From the NCBI GenBank assembly GCA_035936835.1, contig DASYVT010000135.1, forward strand, positions 29,150 through 93,149: DNA of 64,000 nt. Direction: 5' to 3'. Of the stretch, positions 7,216 to 14,416 are shown piece after piece. Positions within the stretch are counted from its first letter, which is position 1; every line of letters starts with the position of its first letter. The DNA is from Candidatus Methylomirabilota bacterium (GTDB lineage: Bacteria > Methylomirabilota > Methylomirabilia > Rokubacteriales > CSP1-6). The notes beneath the pieces were generated by a model, which worked only from the letters and a program-made list of their open reading frames with translations, was not told where the DNA came from and made no database searches. The position numbers were made by a program, and so were the translations under genes.

Positions 7216-9234
7216 CTACTCGAGGCTCTCGGCGAGGATCTCGGCGATGTCCCGGGTCTTGATCTTGTCGGCAACCTCCTTGCCCTTCACCCCGTCCTCG
7301 AACATGGTCAGGCAGAAGGGGCATGCCGACGCCAGGATGTCGGGATTCACCTCCATGGCCTGCTCCACGCGCACCTGGCTCACGCGGCGGCCCTCGTTCT
7401 CCTCGAGCCAGACGCGGCCGCCCCCGCCGCCGCAGCAGAACCCCTTTTCCCGGTGGAGGTGCATCTCGATCAGCTCGCTCCTGCAGATGGAGCGGAGCAC
7501 GCGCCGTGGCTCGTCGTACACGTCGTTGTAGCGGCCCAGGTAGCACGGGTCGTGATAGCTGATCCGTTCATCCCGCTCGCGCGAGACGCGGAGCCGGCCC
7601 GATTGAATCAGCTCGTCCAGCAGCTGGCTGTGGTGGATGACCTTGAAGTGGCCATCGAAGTTCGGGTACTCGCTCCGGATGGTGTTGAAGCAGTGGGGGC
7701 ACGCGGTGATGATCTTCTGGAACCGGTAGCGCTTCAGGGTCTCGATGTTCCCTTGGGCCAGGGTCTGGAACAGGTACTCGTGCCCCAGGCGACGGGCCGG
7801 CTCGCCCGTGCACTTCTCCTCGTTGCCCAGGATGGCGAAATCCACTCCGGCGGATTGCAGGAGCTTCACGAACGCCCGCGCGACCTTCTTGTTGCGCTCG
7901 TCGAAAGACCCGTAGCAGCCGACCCAGTAGAGGTACTCGGCTTGGCTCACGTCGCTCATGACCTTGACGCCCAGGTCCTTCGCCCAGTCGGCCCGCGTCT
8001 GCCACGACATCTGCCACGGGTTCCCGTTGGTCTCGAGGTTGCGGAACGTGGGCTGCAGCTCCGCCGGAAACCTCGACTCGGTCAGCACAAGCCACCGGCG
8101 CATGTCCACGATCTTCGGCACGTGCTCGATGAACACGGGGCACGCGTCCACGCACCAGCGGCAGGTCGTGCAGGCCCAGAGGACGTTGTCCTTGATGACT
8201 CCGCCCACCATGGGCACCTCATGGGCCGTCTCGTGCCCGCCGTTTTCGGCCTTGGCGAGCAGCCCTGGGGCGAGCAGCCTCTGGCCGCCTTCCAGGAGGT
8301 GTTCCCGGAGGTTGAGGATGAGCCACTTCGGGTCCAGCTCCTTGCCGCTGACGTTGGCAGGACAGCCGGACGTGCACCGCCCGCACTCCGTGCAGTTGTA
8401 GAGGTCGAAGAGATCCTTCCAGGTGAACTCCGTCACTGCGCCGACTCCGAAGCTCTCGGCGTTTTCCAGGTCCGCGGTCGGGAACTGGCCCTTCGGGGTC
8501 TGCGGCCCGAAGAACACGTTGAGCGGGGCGGCCATGATGTGCAGGTGCTTCGAGTACGGCAGGTACACCAGGAAGCCCAGGAGGAGCACGGCATGGAGCC
8601 ACCAAGACATGTGGAAGAGCGCCTGCACCGCCCCGTGGGGGAGCCCTGCCGAGACGAGCGCCAACGCCCGGCCGGCGAACTGCCAGCGATCGCTCGGGGC
8701 CGGGGCCAGGAGGATCCGGCCGGCATCGGCAGCCAGGTCCGTCACCATGAGACCGAAGATGAGGAGCAGGATCAACAGCGCCTCGGTGGACATCGTCAGG
8801 CGGCGCGGCTTGGTCACGAGCCGGCGGAACATCGCATACGCGATGGCCGCGATGACCCCCAGGCTGAAGGCGTCTTGAAGGATCAGGTAGGCCGGGGTGT
8901 TCGAAAGGAGCGGGAGGTAGAACGCCTCTGTCACGCCCTTGCCGAAGAACTCGAGCGTGCCGAGGGTCAGGATGCAGAAGCCCCAGAAGATCGTGGCATG
9001 CATGAGCCCGGGCCAGAAGTCCCCCCGCAGGAGCCTCGCCTGGCCCAGGACGTTCACGATGACGGAGCCGAGGCGCGCGGGCACGTGGTCGCACCGGGCG
9101 GCCGGCTTCCCGGTCAGCATGAGGCGGGTGAGGAAGGTCGCCCGGCGCGCGAAGAGGGCGACGGCAACCACGATCAGCGCGTAGAAAAACACCGCGCCGG
9201 GGATGACCCCATACCACTGGTGAGAGGGCGACAT
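7216..9234 (-). CDS. Membrane Fe-S oxidoreductase (ETF:quinone-type, heterodisulfide-reductase-like)
   Basis: The 672-residue protein starts with about 230 residues of membrane helices with histidines (His 79, 200, 208, 214) as in NarI-type haem b domains. Two ferredoxin motifs follow (CTECGRCTSGCP at 281-292, CTTCRWCVDACP at 355-366), then two cysteine-rich CCG-type modules (CPHC at 512, HDPCYLGR at 561, CCGGGGG at 600, CPFC at 638). This architecture is that of membrane proteins proposed to pass electrons from electron-transfer flavoprotein to quinone during acyl-CoA oxidation. A GGAGG lies 9 nt before the ATG, inside the first of three 20-bp repeats. No etfAB genes are in the window. Confidence 0.85.
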   Translation of the reverse strand: MSPSHQWYGVIPGAVFFYALIVVAVALFARRATFLTRLMLTGKPAARCDHVPARLGSVIVNVLGQARLLRGDFWPGLMHATIFWGFCILTLGTLEFFGKGVTEAFYLPLLSNTPAYLILQDAFSLGVIAAIAYAMFRRLVTKPRRLTMSTEALLILLLIFGLMVTDLAADAGRILLAPAPSDRWQFAGRALALVSAGLPHGAVQALFHMSWWLHAVLLLGFLVYLPYSKHLHIMAAPLNVFFGPQTPKGQFPTADLENAESFGVGAVTEFTWKDLFDLYNCTECGRCTSGCPANVSGKELDPKWLILNLREHLLEGGQRLLAPGLLAKAENGGHETAHEVPMVGGVIKDNVLWACTTCRWCVDACPVFIEHVPKIVDMRRWLVLTESRFPAELQPTFRNLETNGNPWQMSWQTRADWAKDLGVKVMSDVSQAEYLYWVGCYGSFDERNKKVARAFVKLLQSAGVDFAILGNEEKCTGEPARRLGHEYLFQTLAQGNIETLKRYRFQKIITACPHCFNTIRSEYPNFDGHFKVIHHSQLLDELIQSGRLRVSRERDERISYHDPCYLGRYNDVYDEPRRVLRSICRSELIEMHLHREKGFCCGGGGGRVWLEENEGRRVSQVRVEQAMEVNPDILASACPFCLTMFEDGVKGKEVADKIKTRDIAEILAESLE

Positions 9235-9235
9235 C

Positions 9236-9295
9236 TAGCGAAACCTCCGTTCGGGTAGCAAAACCTCCGCTCGGGTAGCGAAACCTCCGTTCGAG
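9236..9295. repeat. Three tandem 20-bp repeats, each with a Shine-Dalgarno core
   Basis: Units at 9236-9255, 9256-9275 and 9276-9295 have plus-strand consensus TAGCRAAACCTCCGYTCGRG and differ at one to three positions. Read on the minus strand each contains CGGAGGTTT, so the leader of the Fe-S oxidoreductase gene holds three copies of a ribosome-binding sequence, the last one correctly spaced for the start codon. Confidence 0.85.
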
Positions 9296-9308
9296 GCGAC
9301 GGTTGGGC

Positions 9309-9340
9309 ATCATAGTGCGTTGGGGCCCAGGATGTGTCAA
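9309..9340 (-). promoter_or_regulatory. Possible promoter between meaB and the Fe-S oxidoreductase gene
   Basis: On the minus strand a perfect TTGACA (9335-9340), overlapping the meaB stop, is followed by TATGAT (9309-9314). The 20-bp spacer is longer than optimal, so support is weak. If used, the transcript leader would begin just upstream of the triple 20-bp repeat. Confidence 0.25.
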
Positions 9341-10326
9341 GGCTGGTGCAGCAGCCGCGCCAGGATGCGCTCCACGCCGGAGTAGGCGTCCAGCGTACCG
9401 CCCGCAACGGCGTCGACGACCGCGATCAGCTCCGGGTCCCGCTCGACCTGAGCCATCACGCGCCCCGCGAATTCCTCGACCAGGAGCGTGCGAAGCTCCG
9501 CCCTCCGCCGCGCCTGGCGCCGCTTCTCGAGCGCGCCCGCCTCCTCGAGGACCCGGCGGTGGCGCTTCACCTCCGCCAGCAGCTCGGCGACGCCCACGTC
9601 GTTGGTCGCCTGGGCGGCCAGCACGGGGATCTCCCAGTCGATGTCCTTGGCGGCCACGCTGCTCGAGTAGTGGAGGTGGACCGAGAAGCGCAGCTCGCCC
9701 ATGAGCGCATGCGCTCCGTCGCGATCGGCCTTGTTCACCACGAAGATATCCGCGACCTCCATGAGCCCGGCCTTCATCGCCTGGATGGAGTCGCCGGATT
9801 CGGGCACGAGCGTCACAACCGTGGTGTCCGCCTGCCTGATGATGTCGAGCTCCGTCTGCCCGACGCCGACCGTCTCGATGAGGATCCACGGAAAGCCGAA
9901 GGCGTCCATGAGCTTGATGACGTCTCCCGTCGCGGCGGCGAGGCCTCCGAGACTGCCGCGGGTGGCCATGCTGCGGATGAAGACGTCGGGATCGAGGGTG
10001 TGCGCCTGCATGCGGATGCGGTCGCCGAGGACGGCGCCGCCCGTGAAGGGGCTCGACGGGTCGACGGCAATGACGCCGATGCTGGCGCCTTCCGCGCGGA
10101 GCCTGGCCGTGAGCCGGTCAACGAGCGTGGACTTGCCCGCGCCCGGAGGCCCGGTGACACCCAGCAGGTGCGCGCGGCCCAGGCGCGGCTGGACGGAGCG
10201 CATGATCTCGGCCACGCCGGGCATGCGGTTCTCGACGCGGGTGATGAGGCGGGCCAGCGCGAGACGGTCGCCCGCCAACATACGCTCGACGAGCTTCTGC
10301 TGAGGAGCGGGCTCGGGGGGAAGCAC
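9337..10326 (-). CDS. meaB: MeaB/ArgK G-protein chaperone of methylmalonyl-CoA mutase
   Basis: The 329-aa product is full length for MeaB. It shows the P-loop GPPGAGKST at 59-67, the DPSSPFTGGA switch region, LIETVGVGQTE and a NKAD-type guanine-specificity motif. MeaB loads and protects adenosylcobalamin in methylmalonyl-CoA mutase and related acyl-CoA mutases (for example isobutyryl-CoA mutase) using GTP. No mutase gene lies in this window, so its partner is encoded elsewhere. It heads the minus-strand acyl-CoA group and is separated from yceI by a strong hairpin. Confidence 0.93.
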   Translation of the reverse strand: MLPPEPAPQQKLVERMLAGDRLALARLITRVENRMPGVAEIMRSVQPRLGRAHLLGVTGPPGAGKSTLVDRLTARLRAEGASIGVIAVDPSSPFTGGAVLGDRIRMQAHTLDPDVFIRSMATRGSLGGLAAATGDVIKLMDAFGFPWILIETVGVGQTELDIIRQADTTVVTLVPESGDSIQAMKAGLMEVADIFVVNKADRDGAHALMGELRFSVHLHYSSSVAAKDIDWEIPVLAAQATNDVGVAELLAEVKRHRRVLEEAGALEKRRQARRRAELRTLLVEEFAGRVMAQVERDPELIAVVDAVAGGTLDAYSGVERILARLLHQP

Positions 10327-10349
10327 CCGGCGATTCTAGCAGATTTGGG

Positions 10350-10390
10350 GCGGCGCCCCAGAGACGCGGCAAGCCTCTCCGGGGCGCCGC
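10350..10390 (-). terminator. Terminator-like hairpin after yceI
   Basis: A 10-bp GC-only stem (10350-10359 with 10381-10390) continues inward, past a 2-nt bulge, as AGAG/CTCT (10360-10363 with 10375-10378). It lies 5 nt past the yceI stop and before meaB. No T-run follows, so termination may be Rho-assisted. Confidence 0.55.
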
Positions 10391-10395
10391 TACGG

Positions 10396-11037
10396 CTACT
10401 GCTTGACGAAGGTCAGGTCGGTCTCGAGCTGGATCTCGTTCGACAGCTTGAGGAACATCAACTGCGGGATGGTGATGCCGTGGTTGCTGAAGGTCGTGCC
10501 GAATCGGACGCGCGCCTTGACATTGTCGCTGGTGAAGCCGAACCGCTTCTGAGCCTCGACCTGCGCGGGCGTGAGCCTGATATAGGTCACGCGGGCATCG
10601 GCCACGGTCTCGAAGGGCTTCTGCTTGATCGTGAGAATGCCCCGGACCTTGGCCAGAATCTCCTTGCCCGGCTCGAGCGGCCCCTCGATGTCGATGCTCT
10701 TGATCTCGAAGACGGCGAACCTGTTCGCCTCATTGGCCGTGTCGAGGTACTGCGGCTGCTGCATGTCCGCATCACGCTTGGCCAGACCGCTGGTGAGCGT
10801 GGTCAGGTCCACCTTGATCACGCCCGTGCCGCCTGCGGGCTTGAGCGGATCCACGGTGAGGGTGCCCGTCACCGCGGGCCCCGCCGTAGTACCCACGATC
10901 GTCTCGAGCGGCGCGTCCGTCTTGAACGTGGCGCGCGAATAGTTCGACAGCATCTTGAGATTGATCGGCTCCGCCGATGCCCAGGCCGGCAGGGCCACGG
11001 CCAGGGCAAGCACAGCCACGATGAGTCGTCGGATCAT
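10396..11037 (-). CDS. YceI-family periplasmic lipid-binding protein
   Basis: From ATG 11037 the product is 213 aa and opens with a clear signal peptide (MIRRLIVAVLALAVALPAWA, cut near residue 20-22). The rest is the beta-rich YceI fold: VTGTLTVDPLKPAGGTGVIKV, AKRDADMQQPQYLDT and the terminal TDLTFVK strand. YceI proteins are lipocalin-like and bind polyisoprenoid chains in the periplasm; cellular roles are loosely defined. A GGAGG Shine-Dalgarno sequence stands 9 nt before this ATG; longer in-frame starts lack a signal peptide and read as non-protein-like. Confidence 0.88.
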   Translation of the reverse strand: MIRRLIVAVLALAVALPAWASAEPINLKMLSNYSRATFKTDAPLETIVGTTAGPAVTGTLTVDPLKPAGGTGVIKVDLTTLTSGLAKRDADMQQPQYLDTANEANRFAVFEIKSIDIEGPLEPGKEILAKVRGILTIKQKPFETVADARVTYIRLTPAQVEAQKRFGFTSDNVKARVRFGTTFSNHGITIPQLMFLKLSNEIQLETDLTFVKQ

Positions 11038-11098
11038 CGGTCTTTTCCTCCAGGGGGTTACGTAGCCCCGCGCGGAAGTCGCGCGTCGCGGGAATAAC

Positions 11099-11596
11099 TC
11101 AGGAGCCCGTGCTCTGGTTCCCAGCCACGGCCTGGGCGGCATCGCCGCCCAGCCGCGCCTCCATGACGAGGGCATCCTCGCCTGTGTCGAAATAATAACC
11201 CATGCGTCTACCGATGACCTGGAACCCCAGGCTCTCGTAGAGCGCCAGCGCCCGCGTGTTGCTCGGACGCACCTCGAGGAACGCCAGGGCCACGCCGCGC
11301 GCGATCCCCTCAGCCAGCGCGCCGGCGAGCAGCCGACGACCGACCGCGCGCCGCCGCCACTCGGGCTGCACGGCCAGGTTGGTGATGTGGATCTCGTGGC
11401 CGATTTCCCACAGGCACAGGTAGCCGACAATCCCGCGCCGGCCGCGCAGCACCGTGCAGCGGGCGACCTTGTTCTGCTCGATCTCGTAGCAGAAGGCCGC
11501 GCGGGTCCATGGAGTCGGGAAGGACGCGCGCTCGATGTCGAGCACCTGGTCGAGATCGCTCACGGCCATCGGGGCCGCAGTCAGCTCCTGGTCCAC
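11099..11596 (-). CDS. rimI: Ribosomal protein S18-alanine N-acetyltransferase-type GNAT enzyme
   Basis: This 165-aa GNAT protein has the acetyl-CoA pyrophosphate loop RRRAVGRRLL at 81-90, preceded by ITNLAVQPEW, and RimI-like VRPSNTRALALYESLGF. RimI acetylates the N-terminal alanine of ribosomal protein S18. The GTG at 11596 lies 5 nt after the tsaB stop; ATG 11569 is an alternative that would trim nine residues. Adjacency to tsaB is the classic arrangement of these genes, supporting the call over other GNATs. A C-terminal tail of about 15 residues is variable. Confidence 0.88.
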   Translation of the reverse strand: MDQELTAAPMAVSDLDQVLDIERASFPTPWTRAAFCYEIEQNKVARCTVLRGRRGIVGYLCLWEIGHEIHITNLAVQPEWRRRAVGRRLLAGALAEGIARGVALAFLEVRPSNTRALALYESLGFQVIGRRMGYYFDTGEDALVMEARLGGDAAQAVAGNQSTGS

Positions 11597-11601
11597 GCCG
11601 C

Positions 11602-12285
11602 TCAGCCCCGCCGCGCCTTGAGCTCGGCCTCCGACGGGCGGAGATAGAGCGGCGCCAGCGCCTCGGCGCTCACGCCGCCGCCCGCGACGAGCGCAGCGCG
11701 CCCGAGTACGGCCACGGCGGCCGCCGAGGGCAATCGCTGGGCGGCCGGAGTGACCCGAGCGCCCTCGCCCAGCCGATGGAGCCAGGGGCGGCAGGCCTCG
11801 ATCCCGTCGCCCAGCAGGATAATCGGCGCCTCGAGCCGCGCCGCCGCCGACTCCGGCGGCAGCGCCAGGTAGTCCCACTGCCGCTCCATCCCGCTCCCGC
11901 TCCACCGGTAGAGCGAGAGATAGACCTCTCCCTTGCGCGCATCGAGGATGGGGCAGACGGGAGCATCCGCGAAGGGTAGACGGGCGGCGAGCGCGTCGAG
12001 CGTCGGCACGGGGGCCACCGGCAGGTCGAGCGCCATGGCAAGCGCCTTGACGGTCGCCAAGCCCACGCGGAGCCCCGTGAAGGAGCCCGGCCCCACGGAG
12101 ACGGCGAGACCGTCCAGATCCGCCGGAGCGAGGCCGCAGTCGGTGAGCAGGCGGTCCACCGCGGACATGAGGCGCTCCGAGTGCGTGATGGCGATGTTCA
12201 GCGTGATCTCGCCGAGCAGGCGGTCGTCGTCCAGCAGCGCGACTCCGCCCGACAGCGTGGCGCTCTCGACGGCGAGCAGCTTCAT
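11602..12285 (-). CDS. tsaB: tRNA threonylcarbamoyladenosine (t6A) complex subunit TsaB
   Basis: The 227-aa protein has the ASKHA fold of TsaB: MKLLAVESAT start, SVGPGSFTGLRVGLATVKALA around 68-88, and a degenerate ATPase site. TsaB is the partner of TsaD, with TsaE, in transferring threonylcarbamoyl to A37 of ANN-decoding tRNAs; it has no catalysis of its own. ATG 12285 is preferred over a TTG three codons earlier because family proteins begin at this point. It is translated just before rimI and diverges from the orotate phosphoribosyltransferase-like gene. Confidence 0.93.
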   Translation of the reverse strand: MKLLAVESATLSGGVALLDDDRLLGEITLNIAITHSERLMSAVDRLLTDCGLAPADLDGLAVSVGPGSFTGLRVGLATVKALAMALDLPVAPVPTLDALAARLPFADAPVCPILDARKGEVYLSLYRWSGSGMERQWDYLALPPESAAARLEAPIILLGDGIEACRPWLHRLGEGARVTPAAQRLPSAAAVAVLGRAALVAGGGVSAEALAPLYLRPSEAELKARRG

Positions 12286-12329
12286 AATCCGCAAAGTTTA
12301 CCACGCGCCTCTCCGGGGCATCTTTGGCA

Positions 12330-12358
12330 TTGACAAGGCCGCGCCCCGGCCGTCATCC
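12330..12358 (+). promoter_or_regulatory. Candidate promoter for the phosphoribosyltransferase gene
   Basis: A perfect TTGACA at 12330-12335 lies upstream, but the -10 is weak (TCATCC or CATCCT after 17-18 bp). Transcription from about 12365 would make the ATG at 12368 nearly leaderless and fits better with the Shine-Dalgarno-led ATG at 12401. Confidence 0.3.
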
Positions 12359-12400
12359 TAAGCCTCCATGACCCCGCCGACCCCGAAGGAAAACGCCCGC

Positions 12401-13048
12401 ATGGACGCCGAAGTACGCGAGAAGATCCACCTGGAAATCCTCAAGCGCACCGGCGCCTACCACGCCAACGACCACATCCTCCTGCCGTCGGGGCAGCACA
12501 CGAGCGAGTACATCGAAAAGACTCTGGTCACCACGGAGGCCTCCTTCACCGAAGGGCTGGGCGCCGTCATCGCCAAGCATTTCGCCCCGTGGCCTATCGA
12601 CGTGGTGCTCTCGACCGGCCCCGGCGCGCTCATCCTCTCCCACTGCGTGGCGCGCGCCCACCCGTCGCGCCCCACCCTCATGTACGGCACCAAGGGCGTG
12701 AGCGCGGGGAAGCGCAAGGTGACGCTGCCTGCGGAGTTCCACCGGCTGATCCGCCCCGCCACCAAGGTGCTGATCGTGGAAGACCTCGTCAGCTCCGGCA
12801 CCACGGTCAAGCTCTTGAGCGATCTCGTCGAGGAGCTGGGAGGGCAGGTCATCGGCATCGGCGCCCTCTGGCGCCGCACGAAGAAGGCCGAGGTCGCGGG
12901 CAAGGAGATCTTCAGCCTCGTGAGCCGCGACTTCCCGACGTATCCGCCCGAGCAGTGCCCGATGTGCAAGAAGGGGATGGCGCTCAACCAGGAATTCGTC
13001 CGCCGTCGCGAGCACCGCAAGCCCTCCTCGGTGCGCGAGCCGAGCTAG
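12401..13048 (+). CDS. pyrE: Orotate phosphoribosyltransferase-like protein
   Basis: The 215-residue product carries the phosphoribosyltransferase PRPP motif VLIVEDLVSSGTT (123-135), the PSGQHTSEYIEK start region and DVVLSTGPGA, as in orotate phosphoribosyltransferases that make OMP from orotate and PRPP. A C-terminal CPMC pair (186, 189) is like that of some PyrE subfamilies and could bind a metal. ATG 12401 has AAGGA 10 nt upstream; ATG 12368 would add eleven residues but has no clear ribosome site. No other pyrimidine gene except pyrH is in the window, so substrate assignment rests on sequence alone. Confidence 0.8.
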   Translation: MDAEVREKIHLEILKRTGAYHANDHILLPSGQHTSEYIEKTLVTTEASFTEGLGAVIAKHFAPWPIDVVLSTGPGALILSHCVARAHPSRPTLMYGTKGVSAGKRKVTLPAEFHRLIRPATKVLIVEDLVSSGTTVKLLSDLVEELGGQVIGIGALWRRTKKAEVAGKEIFSLVSRDFPTYPPEQCPMCKKGMALNQEFVRRREHRKPSSVREPS

Positions 13049-13084
13049 GGCTCCGTCGGTGGCGCCGCGGCCCTCCAACCCCGC

Positions 13085-13099
13085 CCCCAAGATATGGGG
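13085..13099. promoter_or_regulatory. Palindromic element CCCCAAGATATGGGG (copy 1)
   Basis: A 15-bp imperfect palindrome with CCCCA/TGGGG arms lies 40 bp upstream of a good TTGACA promoter. An almost identical element (one base different) lies next to the rpiB-glyA-nrdR promoter at 18123-18137. Read on the other strand the core CCATATCTTG resembles the centre of NrdR boxes. Confidence 0.4.
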
Positions 13100-13138
13100 T
13101 CCGATCGCCTTCTCGACACCGTATCGTGTATTTTCCCC

Positions 13139-13168
13139 TTGACACTCCTTGGGGCCTGCCCGTAGAGT
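13139..13168 (+). promoter_or_regulatory. Sigma70-type promoter for the tiny Lys-rich unit
   Basis: TTGACA (13139-13144) is followed after 18 bp by TAGAGT (13163-13168, 4 of 6). The predicted transcript starts near 13175 and includes a strong GGAGG, a 13-codon lysine-rich frame and a hairpin; it may continue into the EamA transporter. Confidence 0.5.
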
Positions 13169-13222
13169 CACGACAAGACCGACCTAACCGCGGGACGCGC
13201 GGGTGCGGGAGGGGGTGACACG

Positions 13223-13264
13223 ATGGCGAAAAAGAAGAAGGCAGCCAAGAAGAAGAAGAGGTAA
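13223..13264 (+). CDS. Tiny lysine-rich peptide MAKKKKAAKKKKR
   Basis: A 13-codon frame from ATG 13223 to TAA 13264 encodes eight lysines, one arginine, three alanines and the initiator. It has a GGAGG Shine-Dalgarno sequence with 10-nt spacing, a promoter about 55 bp upstream and a strong hairpin 18 nt downstream, so it looks like a deliberate small unit. Eight lysines are not expected by chance in such GC-rich DNA. The product is too short to classify; it could be an RNA- or DNA-binding peptide, or a leader peptide sensing lysine supply. It is far too short for normal gene finders. Confidence 0.5.
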   Translation: MAKKKKAAKKKKR

Positions 13265-13282
13265 GGCGCCCGTTCTGGCGCT

Positions 13283-13313
13283 CGGCCCTGTCGGCCCCAT
13301 CCCGGCAGGGCCG
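13283..13313 (+). terminator. Hairpin after the Lys-rich peptide
   Basis: A 12-bp stem with one G-T wobble (13283-13294 with 13302-13313) and a 7-nt loop follows the tiny frame by 18 nt. No T-run follows. It lies 35 nt before the EamA start, so it could terminate, attenuate or process the transcript. Confidence 0.5.
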
Positions 13314-13348
13314 AACCATCTCCGGCGCCTCACGCGCACGACACTCCG

Positions 13349-14224
13349 ATGAGCCACCGAGACGCGTACATCCTGCTCTCACTGGTCGCCCTCCTTTGGG
13401 CCGGCAACTACCCCGTGAGCAAGATCGGTCTCGCCGAGCTGGGCCCGATCACGCTGACGACCGCGCGCGCCGTGCTCGTGACACCCGTGCTCCTCCTCTT
13501 AGCAAGGCTTCTGCAGGGCCCCCTGCCGACCTTGAGGCGCAGCGACTACACGACCTTCATCGTCCTCTCCCTGACCGGGCTCGTGGGCAACACGACGATC
13601 TGGTTCTGGGGGATGAAGTACACGAGCCCGATCAACGCGGGCATCCTGGGGGCGGCGGCTCCCGCCGTCGTCGCCGTGATCGGCGCGCTCTGGCTCGGCG
13701 ATCGGATGTCGCGGGCGGGCATGGCGGGCATTGCGCTGACCGTGGCTGCCGTGGTCCTGACCATCTCTCACGGCTCGATCCAGACGCTGCAAACCCTTTC
13801 CTTCAACCACGGCGACCTGCTGATCCTGACCTCCGAGATCGGCTGGGTCACCTACGCGCTCTACAGCCGGGCGACGACGACTCAGCTGGCGCCCGTGACC
13901 ATCATGGCCGGGGCCCACGTGGTCTCCTCCGTGCTGCTGCTGCCCCTGGCGCTGGCCGTCGAGGGATGGACTCCGCTCACGCGCGCCGGCTGGGCCGGCT
14001 GGGGCGTGGTCCTCTACGGCGCCTTCCCGGTGACGCTCGGGCACCTCTGGTTCTACCAGGGCATCCGCACGGTGGGGGCAGGGCGGGCGGCGGTCTTCAC
14101 CAATCTCATCCCATTCCTGGTGATCGGACTCTCGTGGGGGATCCTCGGCGAGCCCATCCGCTGGTATCACGCCGTCGGCGCCACCGTGGTGATCGCCGGC
14201 GTCGTCCTGACGACCCGGCGCTGA
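13349..14224 (+). CDS. EamA/DMT-superfamily membrane transporter
   Basis: The 291-aa protein is almost entirely hydrophobic, with about ten predicted membrane helices arranged as two EamA repeats (first from residue 5, second from about 150). The WAGNYPVSKIGL start is typical. Members export amino acids, purines, or other metabolites across the inner membrane, or have unknown cargo; sequence alone does not say which. It follows the lysine-peptide unit and hairpin by 35 nt, so it may share that promoter; a lysine or amino acid exporter controlled by a leader peptide is conceivable but unproven. Confidence 0.87.
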   Translation: MSHRDAYILLSLVALLWAGNYPVSKIGLAELGPITLTTARAVLVTPVLLLLARLLQGPLPTLRRSDYTTFIVLSLTGLVGNTTIWFWGMKYTSPINAGILGAAAPAVVAVIGALWLGDRMSRAGMAGIALTVAAVVLTISHGSIQTLQTLSFNHGDLLILTSEIGWVTYALYSRATTTQLAPVTIMAGAHVVSSVLLLPLALAVEGWTPLTRAGWAGWGVVLYGAFPVTLGHLWFYQGIRTVGAGRAAVFTNLIPFLVIGLSWGILGEPIRWYHAVGATVVIAGVVLTTRR

Positions 14225-14310
14225 TCATTGAACCCGGGAAGGACGCGCCTTCGCCTAAGACGGCTTATACTCCAGACGACCGTTGCGCCGTGGTCATCGG
14301 GCTCCCCGGT

Positions 14311-14367
14311 CACGGAGCCGCTCCTTCGCCCAGTCGTGGTGGGAACCCAGGTGCGGCTCCGTGGGTT
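14311..14367 (+). promoter_or_regulatory. Leader with two mutually exclusive hairpins before the haem c genes
   Basis: Arms CACGGAGCCGC (14311-14321) and GCGGCTCCGTG (14353-14363) form a perfect 11-bp stem over a 31-nt loop. A competing stem AACCCA (14344-14349) with TGGGTT (14362-14367) uses two of the same bases (14362-14363) and crosses the first helix. This switch-like arrangement lies about 50 nt upstream of the ribosome site of the monohaem gene. I could not match it to a known riboswitch class. A possible -10 (TATACT) is near 14265. Confidence 0.35.
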
Positions 14368-14416
14368 GGTTTGGCATATCCACGCAACTCCACCTTCATG
14401 GTCGAGGAGGTCCCGT

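Noticed and set aside
9236..9295. CRISPR-like array
   Set aside because: Repeats are only 20 bp, directly abutting with no spacers, and there are no cas genes.
9174..9407. Minus-strand 77-codon frame through the 20-bp repeats
   Set aside because: The frame merely runs through the leader repeats and the start of the Fe-S oxidoreductase gene in another phase; there is no ribosome site or family match.
14281..14416. Cobalamin or GEMM riboswitch before the haem c genes
   Set aside because: A GGGAACCC-like stretch recalls part of a cobalamin riboswitch, but the conserved B12-box core is missing. The GEMM core (CACGCA...GGCAAACC-type) is also lacking. Only the alternative hairpins are supported.
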